Source: Mycolicibacterium chitae
GTDB taxonomy: Bacteria; Actinomycetota; Actinomycetes; Mycobacteriales; Mycobacteriaceae
Direction of reading: 5' to 3'
Assembly: GCF_900637205.1 (NCBI RefSeq)
Contig: NZ_LR134355.1
Span: forward strand, 5,084,001-5,148,000
DNA: 64,000 nucleotides
Each line of letters starts with the position of its first letter. The stretch's first letter is position 1. Position numbers and translations under genes: made by a program. This document shows positions 1-8,414 of this stretch, one piece after another. Below the pieces are notes generated by a model. That model searched no databases, was not told the DNA's origin, and saw nothing but the letters and a program-made list of their open reading frames with translations.

Positions 1-686
1 GCGACCGGATCGTGGCGACCTTCCAGACACAGCCAGCGCAGCTGCAGCAGCACCGCCCCGGTGGGCGCATGGATCAGGTCGTTGCCCAGCGGCACCTGGA
101 CCACCGGGCGCGGACTCTCGGGAATGGTGATGAACCGCGGCGAGTCGTCGCGCTGCAGGTTGTGCAGCCCCACCCGGTAGGCCGCGACGACCTCGTCGGG
201 GGCCGGCCGCGGGTCCAGCCGCCCGCCACCCCAGACCACCACCGGGGTGATGACGTAGCCCGACCGCGTCGGATAGTCGTCGAGCAGTCCCAGCACCGAC
301 GATTCGGGCAGCCGGATGCCCACCTCTTCGTCCAGTTCCCGCAGCGCCGCCTCGAGCACGGTCTCCCCCGGGTCCACCCGGCCGCCGGGCAGGGCCCACT
401 GCGCCGAGTGCGAGGACAACCGGGTTGCCCTGCGGCACAACAGGAACGCGGCGCCGCCGGAGACGTCGACCATGCGGCCGTCGAGGCCGAAGTCGGGTAG
501 GGGCCGGCCCGCGTTCCACTCGTCCACCGGAACCGGGTCCACCCGGTCCTCGCCCACCTCGGAATCGACGAGCACCACGGCCACCGCCGCGTGCCGCTTG
601 GTCGGGTCGGTCAGGACGCGGCGGTCGTGGCGGGTCAGATGCTCGCGGACCCGTTCCCGCAGCCCGTCGTCGTAGCTGATGGTCAC
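1..686 (-). CDS. NUDIX hydrolase, 3' end cut by window edge
   Basis: The minus frame is open from a GTG at 686 to the window edge, giving 228 residues without a stop. A perfect NUDIX box (G-x5-E-x7-REUxEExGU) sits at about residues 102-124, with G102, E108, R116, E117, E120 and E121 present. NUDIX enzymes hydrolyse a nucleoside diphosphate linked to another group, using Mg2+ held by the box glutamates; the substrate cannot be told from this fragment. No signal peptide is seen, so it is probably cytoplasmic. It is divergent from the secreted DUF4185 gene, with a 146-bp gap that must hold both promoters. The family call is secure; the C-terminus is unknown. Confidence 0.85.
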   Translation of the reverse strand, partial: MTISYDDGLRERVREHLTRHDRRVLTDPTKRHAAVAVVLVDSEVGEDRVDPVPVDEWNAGRPLPDFGLDGRMVDVSGGAAFLLCRRATRLSSHSAQWALPGGRVDPGETVLEAALRELDEEVGIRLPESSVLGLLDDYPTRSGYVITPVVVWGGGRLDPRPAPDEVVAAYRVGLHNLQRDDSPRFITIPESPRPVVQVPLGNDLIHAPTGAVLLQLRWLCLEGRHDPV

Positions 687-832
687 CGTTGCACCTTAGG
701 ACGGGCTGTCTCGACACGATCACGGGTCCATACCGGTCCGGCATCACAGGTCCCATACGAACCATTGATCACTAGCGTCACAGCAGCCCACCGTTGACGT
801 TCTCGCCGCGTCCCGTCCCCGAGAGGTTGCGC

Positions 833-2260
833 ATGTCGTCGCGTCAACGAACCGTACCCGCATCGCTGGCCACCTCGGCCGTCGTCGGCCTGTGCGTGGC
901 GATCGGTGTCGCGCCGATGGCCGGGGCCGAACCGTGCACGGGCGCGGCCGCGGCGGCGCGCCCCCTGCCCGAGCAGGCCTTCCAGATCCCGAGCCCGTCG
1001 GCGCTGGCCCCGTTCCGACGTCCGATCGGACACAAACCGCCCGGCGCCAACGAATCGGCCCCGCTGCCCAAGCTCGGACAGCTGCCGCTGGCCATCCTCA
1101 AGGCCCTGATCCCCAAGTCCGCACAGGTGGAACAGCAAGCGGCGGTGCGCCCGTCGCCGAATCCCGCCGGCGCCCAACCGGTCCAGCCCGTCGCACCGCA
1201 ACCCGCGCCGCAGCCGGCACCGGCGGCCCAGCCCGTCCCGTCGGCCCCGCCGGGCACCTCGATCGTCGGCTGGGTCACCGGCCCGGACAGCCCCAACGAG
1301 ACCATCAAGCGGTTCGCCGTCACCGGCACCGATCTCGGGATCATGTGGGACAACGGCGATCCCGCCAATCGCCAGGTGCTGATGGCGTTCGGCGACACCA
1401 ACGGCTACTGCAACATCCCGGGCAAGCAGTGGCGCTACAACGTGTTGTTCCGCAGCCAGGACGGGTCGCTGGCCAACACGGTCGCGGTGCCCAACGGTGT
1501 CGTCGGCAACCGGTACTCGGGCTCGCCGGTGTGGCGGCCCGGCATCTCCAAGCAGATCATCAACACCATCGGCCGGACCAAGGACGAGACCGGGGTGATC
1601 CCCACGGCCGGGATCGCCGTCGGCGGAAAGCAATTCCTCAACTTCATGTCCATCCGCAGCTGGGACAACCCCGGCTCGTGGTCCACCAACTACTCGGCGA
1701 TCGCGGTGTCGCAGGACAACGGCGAGAACTGGGGCGTGTACCCGGGCACCATCCGGCCGCCCTCGGGTGGCCACGAGAACTTCCAGATGGGCGCCTTCCT
1801 CAAACCCGGGCCCGGCGACCCCTATCTGTACTCCTTCGGCACGCCGAACGGCCGCGCCGGCGCGGCGTACATCGCGCGGGTGGCGCCCAACCTGGTCCCG
1901 GACCTCACCAAGTACGAGTACTGGAACGCCGGCAGCAACTCCTGGGTCCCGAACAATCCGGCCGCCGCCACCCCGGTGATCCCGGGCCCGGTGGGTGAGA
2001 TGTCGGCGCAGTACAACACCCATCTCGGGCAGTACCTGGTGCTGTACTGCAACGGGGCCAGCAACGACGTCGTGATGCGGACGGCCCCCGCGCCGCAGGG
2101 GCCGTGGAGCCCCGAACAACGGTTGGCGTCCTCGGCGGAGATCCCGGGCGGCATCTACGCGCCGTACCTGCATCCCTGGTCGACGGGCAAGGAGCTGTAC
2201 TACAACCTCTCGCTGTGGTCGGCCTACAACGTGATGCTGATGCGGACCGTCCTGCCCTGA
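833..2260 (+). CDS. Secreted DUF4185 protein, candidate endo-D-arabinanase
   Basis: The protein has 475 residues. An in-frame TTG exists at 794, but the ATG at 833 is preferred: it has an AGAGG-type ribosome site just upstream and leads straight into a signal peptide (SSRQR, a hydrophobic stretch, then a cleavage site near GAEP at about residues 30-34). A Pro/Ala/Gln-rich linker follows at about 40-135, then a beta-propeller-like domain with GDTNG, SWSTNYSAIAVSQDNGENW and later Trp/Tyr-rich blades. Family knowledge: some DUF4185 proteins are endo-D-arabinanases (GH183) acting on mycobacterial arabinogalactan or lipoarabinomannan. The inferred role is cell-wall arabinan turnover outside the membrane. 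The linker could let the domain reach through the wall. The family call is solid; the activity is inferred. Confidence 0.8.
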   Translation: MSSRQRTVPASLATSAVVGLCVAIGVAPMAGAEPCTGAAAAARPLPEQAFQIPSPSALAPFRRPIGHKPPGANESAPLPKLGQLPLAILKALIPKSAQVEQQAAVRPSPNPAGAQPVQPVAPQPAPQPAPAAQPVPSAPPGTSIVGWVTGPDSPNETIKRFAVTGTDLGIMWDNGDPANRQVLMAFGDTNGYCNIPGKQWRYNVLFRSQDGSLANTVAVPNGVVGNRYSGSPVWRPGISKQIINTIGRTKDETGVIPTAGIAVGGKQFLNFMSIRSWDNPGSWSTNYSAIAVSQDNGENWGVYPGTIRPPSGGHENFQMGAFLKPGPGDPYLYSFGTPNGRAGAAYIARVAPNLVPDLTKYEYWNAGSNSWVPNNPAAATPVIPGPVGEMSAQYNTHLGQYLVLYCNGASNDVVMRTAPAPQGPWSPEQRLASSAEIPGGIYAPYLHPWSTGKELYYNLSLWSAYNVMLMRTVLP

Positions 2261-2292
2261 CCGAAGCCGGATCAGGCAGGCTGGTCACCAAG

Positions 2293-4845
2293 ATGACCCC
2301 GCCCGCTGCCGTCCCACTCCTCGACGACCCCACCGACCTGTCGGCCCTGCGCGCCCAGGGCGCCGATCCCGACGAGTTGTTCACCGCGTTCGCCGCGTGG
2401 GCCGAGGCCAGCGGGACCACCCTGTACCCGGCGCAGGAGGAGGCGCTGATCGAGCTGGTCAGCGGGTCGAACGTGGTGCTGGCGACCCCGACCGGATCCG
2501 GCAAGTCGCTGGTGGCCACCGGCGCGCTGTACGCCGCGCTGGCCACCGAGCGCCGCAGCTACTACACCGCGCCCATCAAGGCCCTGGTCAGCGAGAAGTT
2601 CTTCGCGCTGTGCGAGGTGTTCGGCGCGGCCAACGTCGGCATGCTCACCGGCGACGCCGCGGTGAACTCCGACGCCCCGATCATCACGTGCACCGCCGAG
2701 GTGCTGGCCAATATCGCGCTGCGCGAGGGCGCTGACGCCGACATCGGCCTGGTGGTGATGGACGAGTTCCACTTCTACGGCGATCCGGACCGCGGCTGGG
2801 CCTGGCAGGTGCCGCTGCTGGAACTGCCGCGGGCGCAGTTCCTGCTGATGTCGGCGACGTTGGGCGACGTGACGTTCCTGCGCAAGGACCTCACCCGCCG
2901 GACCGGGCGGCCGACGGCCCTGGTCGCCGGCGCGCAACGGCCGGTGCCGTTGTTCTACAGCTATGCGACCACGCCCATGCACGAGACCATCGGCGATCTG
3001 CTGGAGACCAAGCAGGCCCCGGTCTACGTCGTGCACTTCACCCAGGCCTCGGCGCTGGAACGCGCGCAGGCGCTGATGAGCGTGAACGTCAGCACCAAGG
3101 ACGAGAAGAAGGCCATCGCCGAGCTGATCGGCGCCTTCCGCTTCTCGACGTCGTTCGGCAGCACGCTGTCGCGGCTGGTCCGGCACGGCATCGGGGTGCA
3201 CCACGCCGGCATGCTGCCCAAGTATCGGCGGCTGGTCGAACAGTTGGCGCAGGCCGGCCTGCTCAAGGTCATCTGCGGCACCGACACCCTGGGCGTCGGC
3301 ATCAACGTGCCGATCCGGACCGTGGTGTTCTCCGCGTTGTCGAAGTACGACGGCACCCGGACCCGGCTGCTCAGCGCGCGGGAGTTCCACCAGATCGCCG
3401 GGCGGGCCGGGCGCGCCGGCTACGACACCGCCGGCACCGTCGTCGTGCAGGCCCCCGACCACGAGGTGGAGAACCTCAAGCAGTTCGCCAAGGTCGCCGA
3501 CGATCCGAAGAAGCGTCGAAAACTGGTGCGCCGCAAGGTTCCCGAGGGCATGGTGCCGTGGAGCGAGTCGACCATGACGCGGCTCATCGATGCCGCGCCG
3601 GAGCCGTTGACCAGCAACATGCGGGTGTCGACGGCGATGATCCTCGACGTCGTCGACCGCCCCGGCGATCCGTTCATCGCGATGCGCCGCCTGCTCACCG
3701 ACAACCACGAACCCCGCAAACGTCAGTTGCAACTCATCCGGGAGGCCGTCGGGATCGCCCGCTCGCTGCTGCAGGCCGGGGTGATGGAGCGACTCGACGA
3801 GCCGGACGCCGATGGGCGCCGGTATCGGCTGACGGTCGACCTGCCCGCCGACTTCGCCCTGAACCAGCCGCTGTCCACCTTCGCCCTGGCCGCCGTCGAC
3901 GTGCTCGACCCTGAGTCGGAAACCTATGCGCTGGATGTGGTTTCGGTGATCGAGGCCACGCTGGAGGATCCGCGGCAGATCCTGTCCGCGCAGCTGAACA
4001 AGGCCCGCGGCGAGGCCGTCGCGCAGATGAAGGCCGACGGCATCGAGTACGACGAGCGCATCGAACTACTCGACGACGTCACCTACCCCAAGCCGCTGGA
4101 CGAGTTGCTGCAGCACACCTACGAGCTGTATCTGCAGAGCAACCCGTGGGCCGCCGACGGGCGGCTGTCGCCCAAGGCCGTCGTCCGGGAGATGTGGGAG
4201 CGGGCCTTCACGTTCCGGGAGTACGTCAGCGTCTACGGCCTGACCCGCTCCGAGGGCGCGGTGCTGCGCTACCTCTCCGATGCGTTCAAGGCGCTGCGCT
4301 CCGGCGTGCCGGCCGCGGCGCGGACCGAGGAGCTCACCGACATCGTCGAGTGGCTCGGTGAGCTTGTGCGCCAGGTGGATTCGAGTCTGCTCGACGAGTG
4401 GGAACAGTTGACCAGTCCGGATCAGCCGCACGATGTGCCGGTCGCGGTTCCGGCCCGCCCGCGGCCGCTGACCGGCAACGAGCGGGCTTTCACCGCGATG
4501 GTGCGCAACGCGCTGTTCCGCCGGGTCGAGCTGTTCGCCCGCGAGCGCTGGGACGAACTCGGCGACCTCGACTCGGGCTCGGGGTGGACGGCCGACCGAT
4601 GGGCCGACGCGGGCGACGACTACTTCACCGAGCACGACGAGGTGCGCACCGGCGCCGACGCCCGGGGTCCCGCGCTGCTGATCTTCGACCGCCGGCCCGA
4701 GGCCTGGCGGGTGCGGCAGATCCTGGACGACCCGGCGGGCGACCACGACTGGGGCTTTGACGTCGAGGTGGACCTGGCGGCCTCCGACGAGGAGGGCGCG
4801 GCGGTGCTGCGGGTCATCGACGTGGGCGCGGCGGGCGGGTCGTGA
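2293..4845 (+). CDS. DEAD/DEAH-box helicase with C-terminal DUF3516-like region
   Basis: This is an 850-residue superfamily 2 helicase. Walker A is ATPTGSGKS with K71, box II is DEFH, motif III is SAT, and motif VI is QIAGRAGRAGYD in the second RecA lobe. About 400 further residues resemble the DUF3516 extension seen in actinobacterial Ski2-like helicases. It would unwind RNA or DNA with ATP; the substrate is unknown. The ORF could be extended upstream into the DUF4185 gene, but the ATG at 2293, 32 bp after that gene's stop, is the sensible start. Its stop overlaps the GTG of the next glycosyltransferase gene (GTGA), so the two are probably translationally coupled although functionally unrelated. 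Confidence 0.85.
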   Translation: MTPPAAVPLLDDPTDLSALRAQGADPDELFTAFAAWAEASGTTLYPAQEEALIELVSGSNVVLATPTGSGKSLVATGALYAALATERRSYYTAPIKALVSEKFFALCEVFGAANVGMLTGDAAVNSDAPIITCTAEVLANIALREGADADIGLVVMDEFHFYGDPDRGWAWQVPLLELPRAQFLLMSATLGDVTFLRKDLTRRTGRPTALVAGAQRPVPLFYSYATTPMHETIGDLLETKQAPVYVVHFTQASALERAQALMSVNVSTKDEKKAIAELIGAFRFSTSFGSTLSRLVRHGIGVHHAGMLPKYRRLVEQLAQAGLLKVICGTDTLGVGINVPIRTVVFSALSKYDGTRTRLLSAREFHQIAGRAGRAGYDTAGTVVVQAPDHEVENLKQFAKVADDPKKRRKLVRRKVPEGMVPWSESTMTRLIDAAPEPLTSNMRVSTAMILDVVDRPGDPFIAMRRLLTDNHEPRKRQLQLIREAVGIARSLLQAGVMERLDEPDADGRRYRLTVDLPADFALNQPLSTFALAAVDVLDPESETYALDVVSVIEATLEDPRQILSAQLNKARGEAVAQMKADGIEYDERIELLDDVTYPKPLDELLQHTYELYLQSNPWAADGRLSPKAVVREMWERAFTFREYVSVYGLTRSEGAVLRYLSDAFKALRSGVPAAARTEELTDIVEWLGELVRQVDSSLLDEWEQLTSPDQPHDVPVAVPARPRPLTGNERAFTAMVRNALFRRVELFARERWDELGDLDSGSGWTADRWADAGDDYFTEHDEVRTGADARGPALLIFDRRPEAWRVRQILDDPAGDHDWGFDVEVDLAASDEEGAAVLRVIDVGAAGGS

Positions 4846-6011
4846 CACCGGCGAACATCACCTTCTTCGCGCCGCTCGGAGCCGGGCATGTGAATCCGAC
4901 GCTGGGGTTGGCCGCCGAACTGGTCCGCCGCGGGCATCGGGTGTCCTACGCCGCGACCCGCCGATTCGAGTCGCGCATCGTCGAGACCGGCGCCGCCTTC
5001 GTGCCGGTGGTCTCCACCTGGGAGTCCCTGCCCCGCGACGTGCCGCAGATGCACGGCGCCGAACTGGTGCGCGCGATGTCGCTGCTGCTCGACGAGACCA
5101 AGGCCATGGTGGCGGCGCTGGGTGGTCTGCCCGCCCCGGACCTGGTGGTGCACGACGGTCCGCTGGCCTGGTGGGGCCGAATCCTGGCCCACCGCTGGGG
5201 CGTTCCGGCGGTGGAGACCTGGCCGAACTTCGTCAACAACCAGCACTGGAACATGCGCGGCTACGCGAAGCTGAACCCGCTGAGCCCGCGACTGCTCCTG
5301 GTGGTGCTGCGGCTGGCCCGGATGCTGCGCCGGGAAGGCATCCGCGATGTCGGCGGCTTCTTCCGGGGCGACACCGCCGCCGATCGCATCGTCACCGTGC
5401 CGCGCGCCTTCCAGCCGGCGGGTGACACGTTCACCGACGGCTACCGGTTCGTCGGTCCGGTGCTGACCGACCGGCGGTTCCAGGGCGACTGGGAGCCGCC
5501 CGGCCCACACCCGGTGCTACTGGTCTCCCTCGGTACGGGCTACAACGATCGCCCCGACTTCTTCCGGATGATCGTCGGGTCCGCGGCCGGCCGCCCGTGG
5601 CACGTGGTGCTGGCGATCGGCGATGCCGTCGACCCGGGCGCGCTCGGCCCCTTGCCACCGAATGTGGAAGTGCACGAACAGGTTCCGCAGCTCGCGATCC
5701 TGCGGCACGCGCGGGTGTTCCTCACCCACGCCGGGATGGGCGGCGCGCTCGAGGGGCTGGCCCACGAGGTGCCGATGGTCGCCGTACCGCAGATGGCCGA
5801 GCAGCGCGCGAACGCCGACCGGCTCGTCGAACTCGGACTCGGCCGGCAGCTGGACCCGGCGCGGATCTCGGCAGCGGGCCTGTGGGAGGCCGTCGACGGG
5901 GTGGCCGCTGACCCCGGGATCCGCGACCGGCTGGCGTGGATGCGCCGCGAGATCGATGATGCGGGCGGGGCGGTGGTGGCCACGGACGCCGTCGAAGCCG
6001 TGCTCGGGTAG
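4842..6011 (+). CDS. MGT-type (GT1) glycosyltransferase
   Basis: The protein has 389 residues and a GT-B fold. The N-terminus reads FFAPLGAGHVNPTLGLAAELVRRGH, the acceptor-side pattern of the macrolide glycosyltransferase (MGT) family. The C-terminal half carries the nucleotide-sugar motif around residues 290-330: LTHAGMGGALEGLAHEVPMVAVPQ, followed by AEQRANA. These enzymes move a sugar from a UDP- or dTDP-sugar onto a small hydrophobic acceptor such as a natural product or lipid; the acceptor here is unknown. The start GTG overlaps the helicase stop by 4 bp. No membrane segment is seen. The gene is far from the lipopeptide locus and less similar to the Gtf at 47.8 kb, so I do not link it to GPL. 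Confidence 0.8.
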   Translation: MTPANITFFAPLGAGHVNPTLGLAAELVRRGHRVSYAATRRFESRIVETGAAFVPVVSTWESLPRDVPQMHGAELVRAMSLLLDETKAMVAALGGLPAPDLVVHDGPLAWWGRILAHRWGVPAVETWPNFVNNQHWNMRGYAKLNPLSPRLLLVVLRLARMLRREGIRDVGGFFRGDTAADRIVTVPRAFQPAGDTFTDGYRFVGPVLTDRRFQGDWEPPGPHPVLLVSLGTGYNDRPDFFRMIVGSAAGRPWHVVLAIGDAVDPGALGPLPPNVEVHEQVPQLAILRHARVFLTHAGMGGALEGLAHEVPMVAVPQMAEQRANADRLVELGLGRQLDPARISAAGLWEAVDGVAADPGIRDRLAWMRREIDDAGGAVVATDAVEAVLG

Positions 6012-6035
6012 CAGTCCGCCCGAAAGAAGTCCGCC

Positions 6036-6092
6036 CGAGATTGCGTCCACGGCTGTGCCGACGCTGCGGGAACAACCATGGCTGCAGTTTCG
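6036..6092 (+). repeat. 57-bp palindromic interspersed repeat, copy A
   Basis: This is the first of four 57-bp elements found between 6.0 and 8.5 kb. It starts CGAGATTGCGTCCACGG and ends GGCTGCAGTTTCG, followed by the shared tail CGACGCGGT. The left and right arms are imperfect inverted repeats. It lies 25 bp after the glycosyltransferase stop. A short direct repeat, AGTCCGCCCGA, occurs twice just before it. Confidence 0.8.
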
Positions 6093-6190
6093 ACGCGGTG
6101 CAACGGCTCACTCTGTGCGATCGCTCGAAGTAGGTGGTGATCCCGTGCCACGGACGTCGTCGCGCCGGGCTCGACCGACCTCCTGATGTG

Positions 6191-6219
6191 GACGACGTAT
6201 GTTGGGCACATACATCGTC
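6191..6219. promoter_or_regulatory. Palindromic operator upstream of vapB
   Basis: GACGACGTATGT, a 5-bp spacer and ACATACATCGTC form 12-bp arms that match at 11 of 12 positions. The palindrome ends 14 bp before the VapB ATG and just ahead of the GGAGGT ribosome site. Antitoxins of this ribbon-helix-helix type normally repress their own promoter by binding such palindromes, so this is the likely autoregulatory operator. Confidence 0.7.
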
Positions 6220-6233
6220 ACTACGGAGGTCCT

Positions 6234-6494
6234 ATGTCGGTGACACGAATCGACCTCGACGACGAGGCGCTGGCCGCAGTCATGCGGATCGCAGGCGTGC
6301 GCACCAAGGACGAGGCCGTGAACCTCGCGATCCGCGACTACGTCGAGCGGTTTCGGCGCACGGCGGCGCTCGCCCGCTCGCGCGAACAGTCGAAAGGCTG
6401 GGACTACGAAGGCTGGCTCGCCGCAAGGACGGGCGACAAGGCCGTCGGGACCGGCGAACCCCAGCGCACTGCGCGTCGCCTACGCCGCTCGTAG
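6234..6494 (+). CDS. VapB-type antitoxin, orphan
   Basis: The protein has 86 residues. The ATG at 6234 follows a perfect GGAGGT at 6225-6230; the longer upstream reading runs through the operator and is rejected. The N-terminus (MSVTRIDLDDEALAAVMRIAG, then TKDEAVNLAIRDYV) is the ribbon-helix-helix DNA-binding region of VapB family antitoxins. The WDYEGW segment near residues 60-65 is where such proteins contact the PIN-domain toxin. VapB normally ends a few residues later and VapC follows at once. Here the protein runs on with a basic tail (QRTARRLRRS), and no PIN-domain gene follows; the next element is repeat copy B. It is therefore an orphan antitoxin, probably left after loss of vapC. Confidence 0.8.
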   Translation: MSVTRIDLDDEALAAVMRIAGVRTKDEAVNLAIRDYVERFRRTAALARSREQSKGWDYEGWLAARTGDKAVGTGEPQRTARRLRRS

Positions 6495-6526
6495 GATCCG
6501 CATCGCTGCGCGGCTAGCAGTCCGCC

Positions 6527-6583
6527 CGAGGTTGCTTCCACGGCTGTGCCGACGCTGCGGGAACAACCGTGGAAGCAATTTCG
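6527..6583 (+). repeat. 57-bp palindromic interspersed repeat, copy B
   Basis: This copy has the cleanest arms: TTGCTTCCACGG on the left and CCGTGGAAGCAA on the right are perfect 12-bp inverted repeats. The CTGTGCCGACGCTGCGGG centre is shared with copy A. The element begins 33 bp after the vapB stop and is preceded by GCAGTCCGCCCGAG, which is also seen before copy A. Confidence 0.85.
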
Positions 6584-6645
6584 ACGCGGTAAAGCGGCAT
6601 CGTCACCCCCCCAAGCGTTGACAGGCAAGCAGCCACTTGCCTAAC

Positions 6646-6972
6646 GTGGAACACGTGGGTGATGTCTTCAAGGCCTTGGCCGATCCCACGCGCCGCGCGA
6701 TCCTCGACGAACTGACCGACCGCAACGGGCAGACGCTCTTCGAGATCTGTGCGCGCCTGACCACCAAACACGGGCTGAACTCGTCACGCCAGGCGATTTC
6801 GCAACACCTCGACGTCCTCGAGAATGCCGGACTCGTCGAGACCAGGCGCGATGGTCGGTACAAGTTTCACCACCTCAATACGGCGCCGCTCGAACCAATC
6901 GTCGCGCGGTGGCTCAAGAATTCCGGCGGGAGGAACAACCATGCGAATCAACCTGACGAGCATCCTCGTTGA
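6646..6972 (+). CDS. ArsR-family transcriptional regulator
   Basis: The protein has about 108 residues. The start is uncertain among TTG 6637, GTG 6646 and GTG 6655; GTG 6646 gives MEHVGDVFKALADPTRR, the usual beginning of this subfamily. A winged-helix domain fills the protein: ALADPTRRAILDEL, then the recognition region SRQAISQHLDVLENAGLV and the wing RRDGRYKFHHL. There is no cysteine pair for metal sensing, so it is more like the ArsR regulators that sit next to SRPBCC or VOC genes. Its last 32 bp overlap the VOC gene, which it probably controls. No clear ribosome site is seen, so a leaderless start is possible. Confidence 0.85.
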   Translation: MEHVGDVFKALADPTRRAILDELTDRNGQTLFEICARLTTKHGLNSSRQAISQHLDVLENAGLVETRRDGRYKFHHLNTAPLEPIVARWLKNSGGRNNHANQPDEHPR

Positions 6973-7327
6973 CGACCAAGACAAGGCGCTCCGGTTCTAC
7001 ACCGAGAAGCTCGGCTTCGAACCCAAGCACGACATTCCGATGGGCGGCCCCCGCTGGATCACGGTGGTGTCGCCGGAGAATCCCGACGGCACCGAACTCG
7101 TCCTCGAACCGGACGGCCACCCGGCGGTGAAGCCGTTCAAGGCCGCGTTGGTCGCCGACGGCATCCCGTTCACGTCGTTCGCGGTCGATGACGTGCGGGC
7201 CGAGTTCGAACGACTGCGTGGGCTGGGCGTGCGCTTCACCCAGGAACCCGCCGATATGGGGCCGGTGACCACGGCCGTGTTCGACGACACGTGCGGCAAT
7301 CTCATCCAGATCACCCACCAGGGCTAA
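6941..7327 (+). CDS. VOC (glyoxalase/bleomycin-resistance fold) protein
   Basis: The protein has 128 residues. The ATG at 6941 follows GGGAGGA and lies inside the end of the ArsR gene, so the two genes are coupled. The fold shows as two beta-alpha-beta-beta-beta units: INLTSILVDDQDKALRFYTEKLGFEP at the start and DDTCGNLIQITHQ at the end, with ELVLEP in the middle. VOC proteins bind a metal and act on, or sequester, small electrophiles, diols or drugs; no substrate can be named. The pairing with an ArsR regulator suggests an inducible detoxification or resistance unit. Confidence 0.85.
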   Translation: MRINLTSILVDDQDKALRFYTEKLGFEPKHDIPMGGPRWITVVSPENPDGTELVLEPDGHPAVKPFKAALVADGIPFTSFAVDDVRAEFERLRGLGVRFTQEPADMGPVTTAVFDDTCGNLIQITHQG

Positions 7328-7355
7328 GTTTTCGAAATCTGCGCGGCTACGAGGC

Positions 7356-7412
7356 CGAAATTGCGTTCACGGCTGTTGAGACGCTGCGCGAACGACCCAG
7401 GATGCAGTTTCG
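7356..7412 (+). repeat. 57-bp palindromic interspersed repeat, copy C
   Basis: This copy reads CGAAATTGCGTTCACGG at the left and GATGCAGTTTCG at the right. It sits in the 115-bp gap between the converging 3' ends of the VOC gene and the aldo/keto reductase gene. The left flank TGCGCGGCTA is shared with copy B. The position between convergent genes would suit a bidirectional hairpin. Confidence 0.8.
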
Positions 7413-7442
7413 ACGCCGTAGAGCCGTACAGCTGGAAAGAAC

Positions 7443-8327
7443 TCAGGCCTCCGGGATCTCGAAGTCGAAGTTCTCCCGCGCGAACACCTCGGCCTCCGGC
7501 CCGCCGCGCACGCCGGTGTCCAGCGCGTCGATCGCGGCCAGCTCAGCAACGGTGAGCTCGAAGTCGAACACGTCGAAGTTCTCCGCGATCCGGGCCGGCG
7601 TCACCGACTTCGGGAACACCTGCCTGCCCTGCTGCAGATGCCAGCGCAGCAGTACCTGCGCCGGCGTCTTGGTGTGCGCGTCGGCGATGGCCCGCACCGC
7701 GGGGTCCTGCAGCGGGGAGGTGTGCGATCCCTCGAAGTAGGTGGTGATCCCGCCCAGCGGTGACCACGCCTGAGTGAGGATGCCGAGTTCGTCGGCGCGG
7801 GCCACGCTGTCCGACTGCCGGAAGTACGGGTGCAGCTCGATCTGGTTCACCGCGGGCACCACCTCGGTCTCGGCCAGCAGCCGGTCCAGGTGTGCGGGGC
7901 CGAAGTTGGAGACGCCGATGGCGCGGACCTTGCCGTCGGCGTGGAGCTTCTCCAACGCGCGGTAGGCGGCGATGGTCAGCTCGAACTCGCCCGGCATCGG
8001 GTGATGCAGGATCAGCAGGTCGATCTGGTCGACGCCGAGCTTGCCGGCCGCCTTGTCGTAGGCGTGCAACGTCGCGTCGTAGCCGTAATCGCTGATCCAG
8101 ACCTTGGTTTCGATGAAGATGTCGTCGCGGTCGACCTCGGCGGCCGCGATCGCCTGCCCGACCTCCCGCTCGTTGCCGTAGGCGGCGGCGGTGTCGACGT
8201 GGCGGTAGCCGATCTCCAGGGCGGCCCCGACCGCGGACACCGTCTGCTCCGGTGTCGCCTGGTACACACCGAAACCCAGGACCGGAATGTGCACACCATT
8301 GTTCAGCTCATACGTCGGGATACCCAT
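7443..8327 (-). CDS. Aldo/keto reductase
   Basis: The protein has 294 residues, usual for the family. It is a TIM-barrel NADPH-dependent reductase of carbonyl compounds. The catalytic tetrad is visible: D45 and Y50 in HVDTAAAYGNE, K75 in FIETKVW, and H108 in LILHHP. The NADP site is recognisable near the C-terminus (VFPKSVTPARIAENFDVFDFELT). It is closest in look to the 2,5-diketo-D-gluconate reductase-like AKRs common in actinobacteria; the physiological substrate is unknown. The ATG at 8327 is well placed, with 178 bp upstream to the GntR gene containing repeat copy D. No operon partner is evident. Confidence 0.9.
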   Translation of the reverse strand: MGIPTYELNNGVHIPVLGFGVYQATPEQTVSAVGAALEIGYRHVDTAAAYGNEREVGQAIAAAEVDRDDIFIETKVWISDYGYDATLHAYDKAAGKLGVDQIDLLILHHPMPGEFELTIAAYRALEKLHADGKVRAIGVSNFGPAHLDRLLAETEVVPAVNQIELHPYFRQSDSVARADELGILTQAWSPLGGITTYFEGSHTSPLQDPAVRAIADAHTKTPAQVLLRWHLQQGRQVFPKSVTPARIAENFDVFDFELTVAELAAIDALDTGVRGGPEAEVFARENFDFEIPEA

Positions 8328-8414
8328 GGCTCGAAGCTAGCCCAGAAACACCGTGGCGTCCCGTCGAGCGTCGCCGCTTCGAAATCCCTTGCAAAAAGCG
8401 GATATCCGCCCCGC

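Noticed and set aside
2104..2292. Longer N-terminus of the helicase reading into the DUF4185 gene
   Set aside because: It would overlap the upstream gene by more than 150 bp with no helicase-like residues; the ATG at 2293 is adequate.
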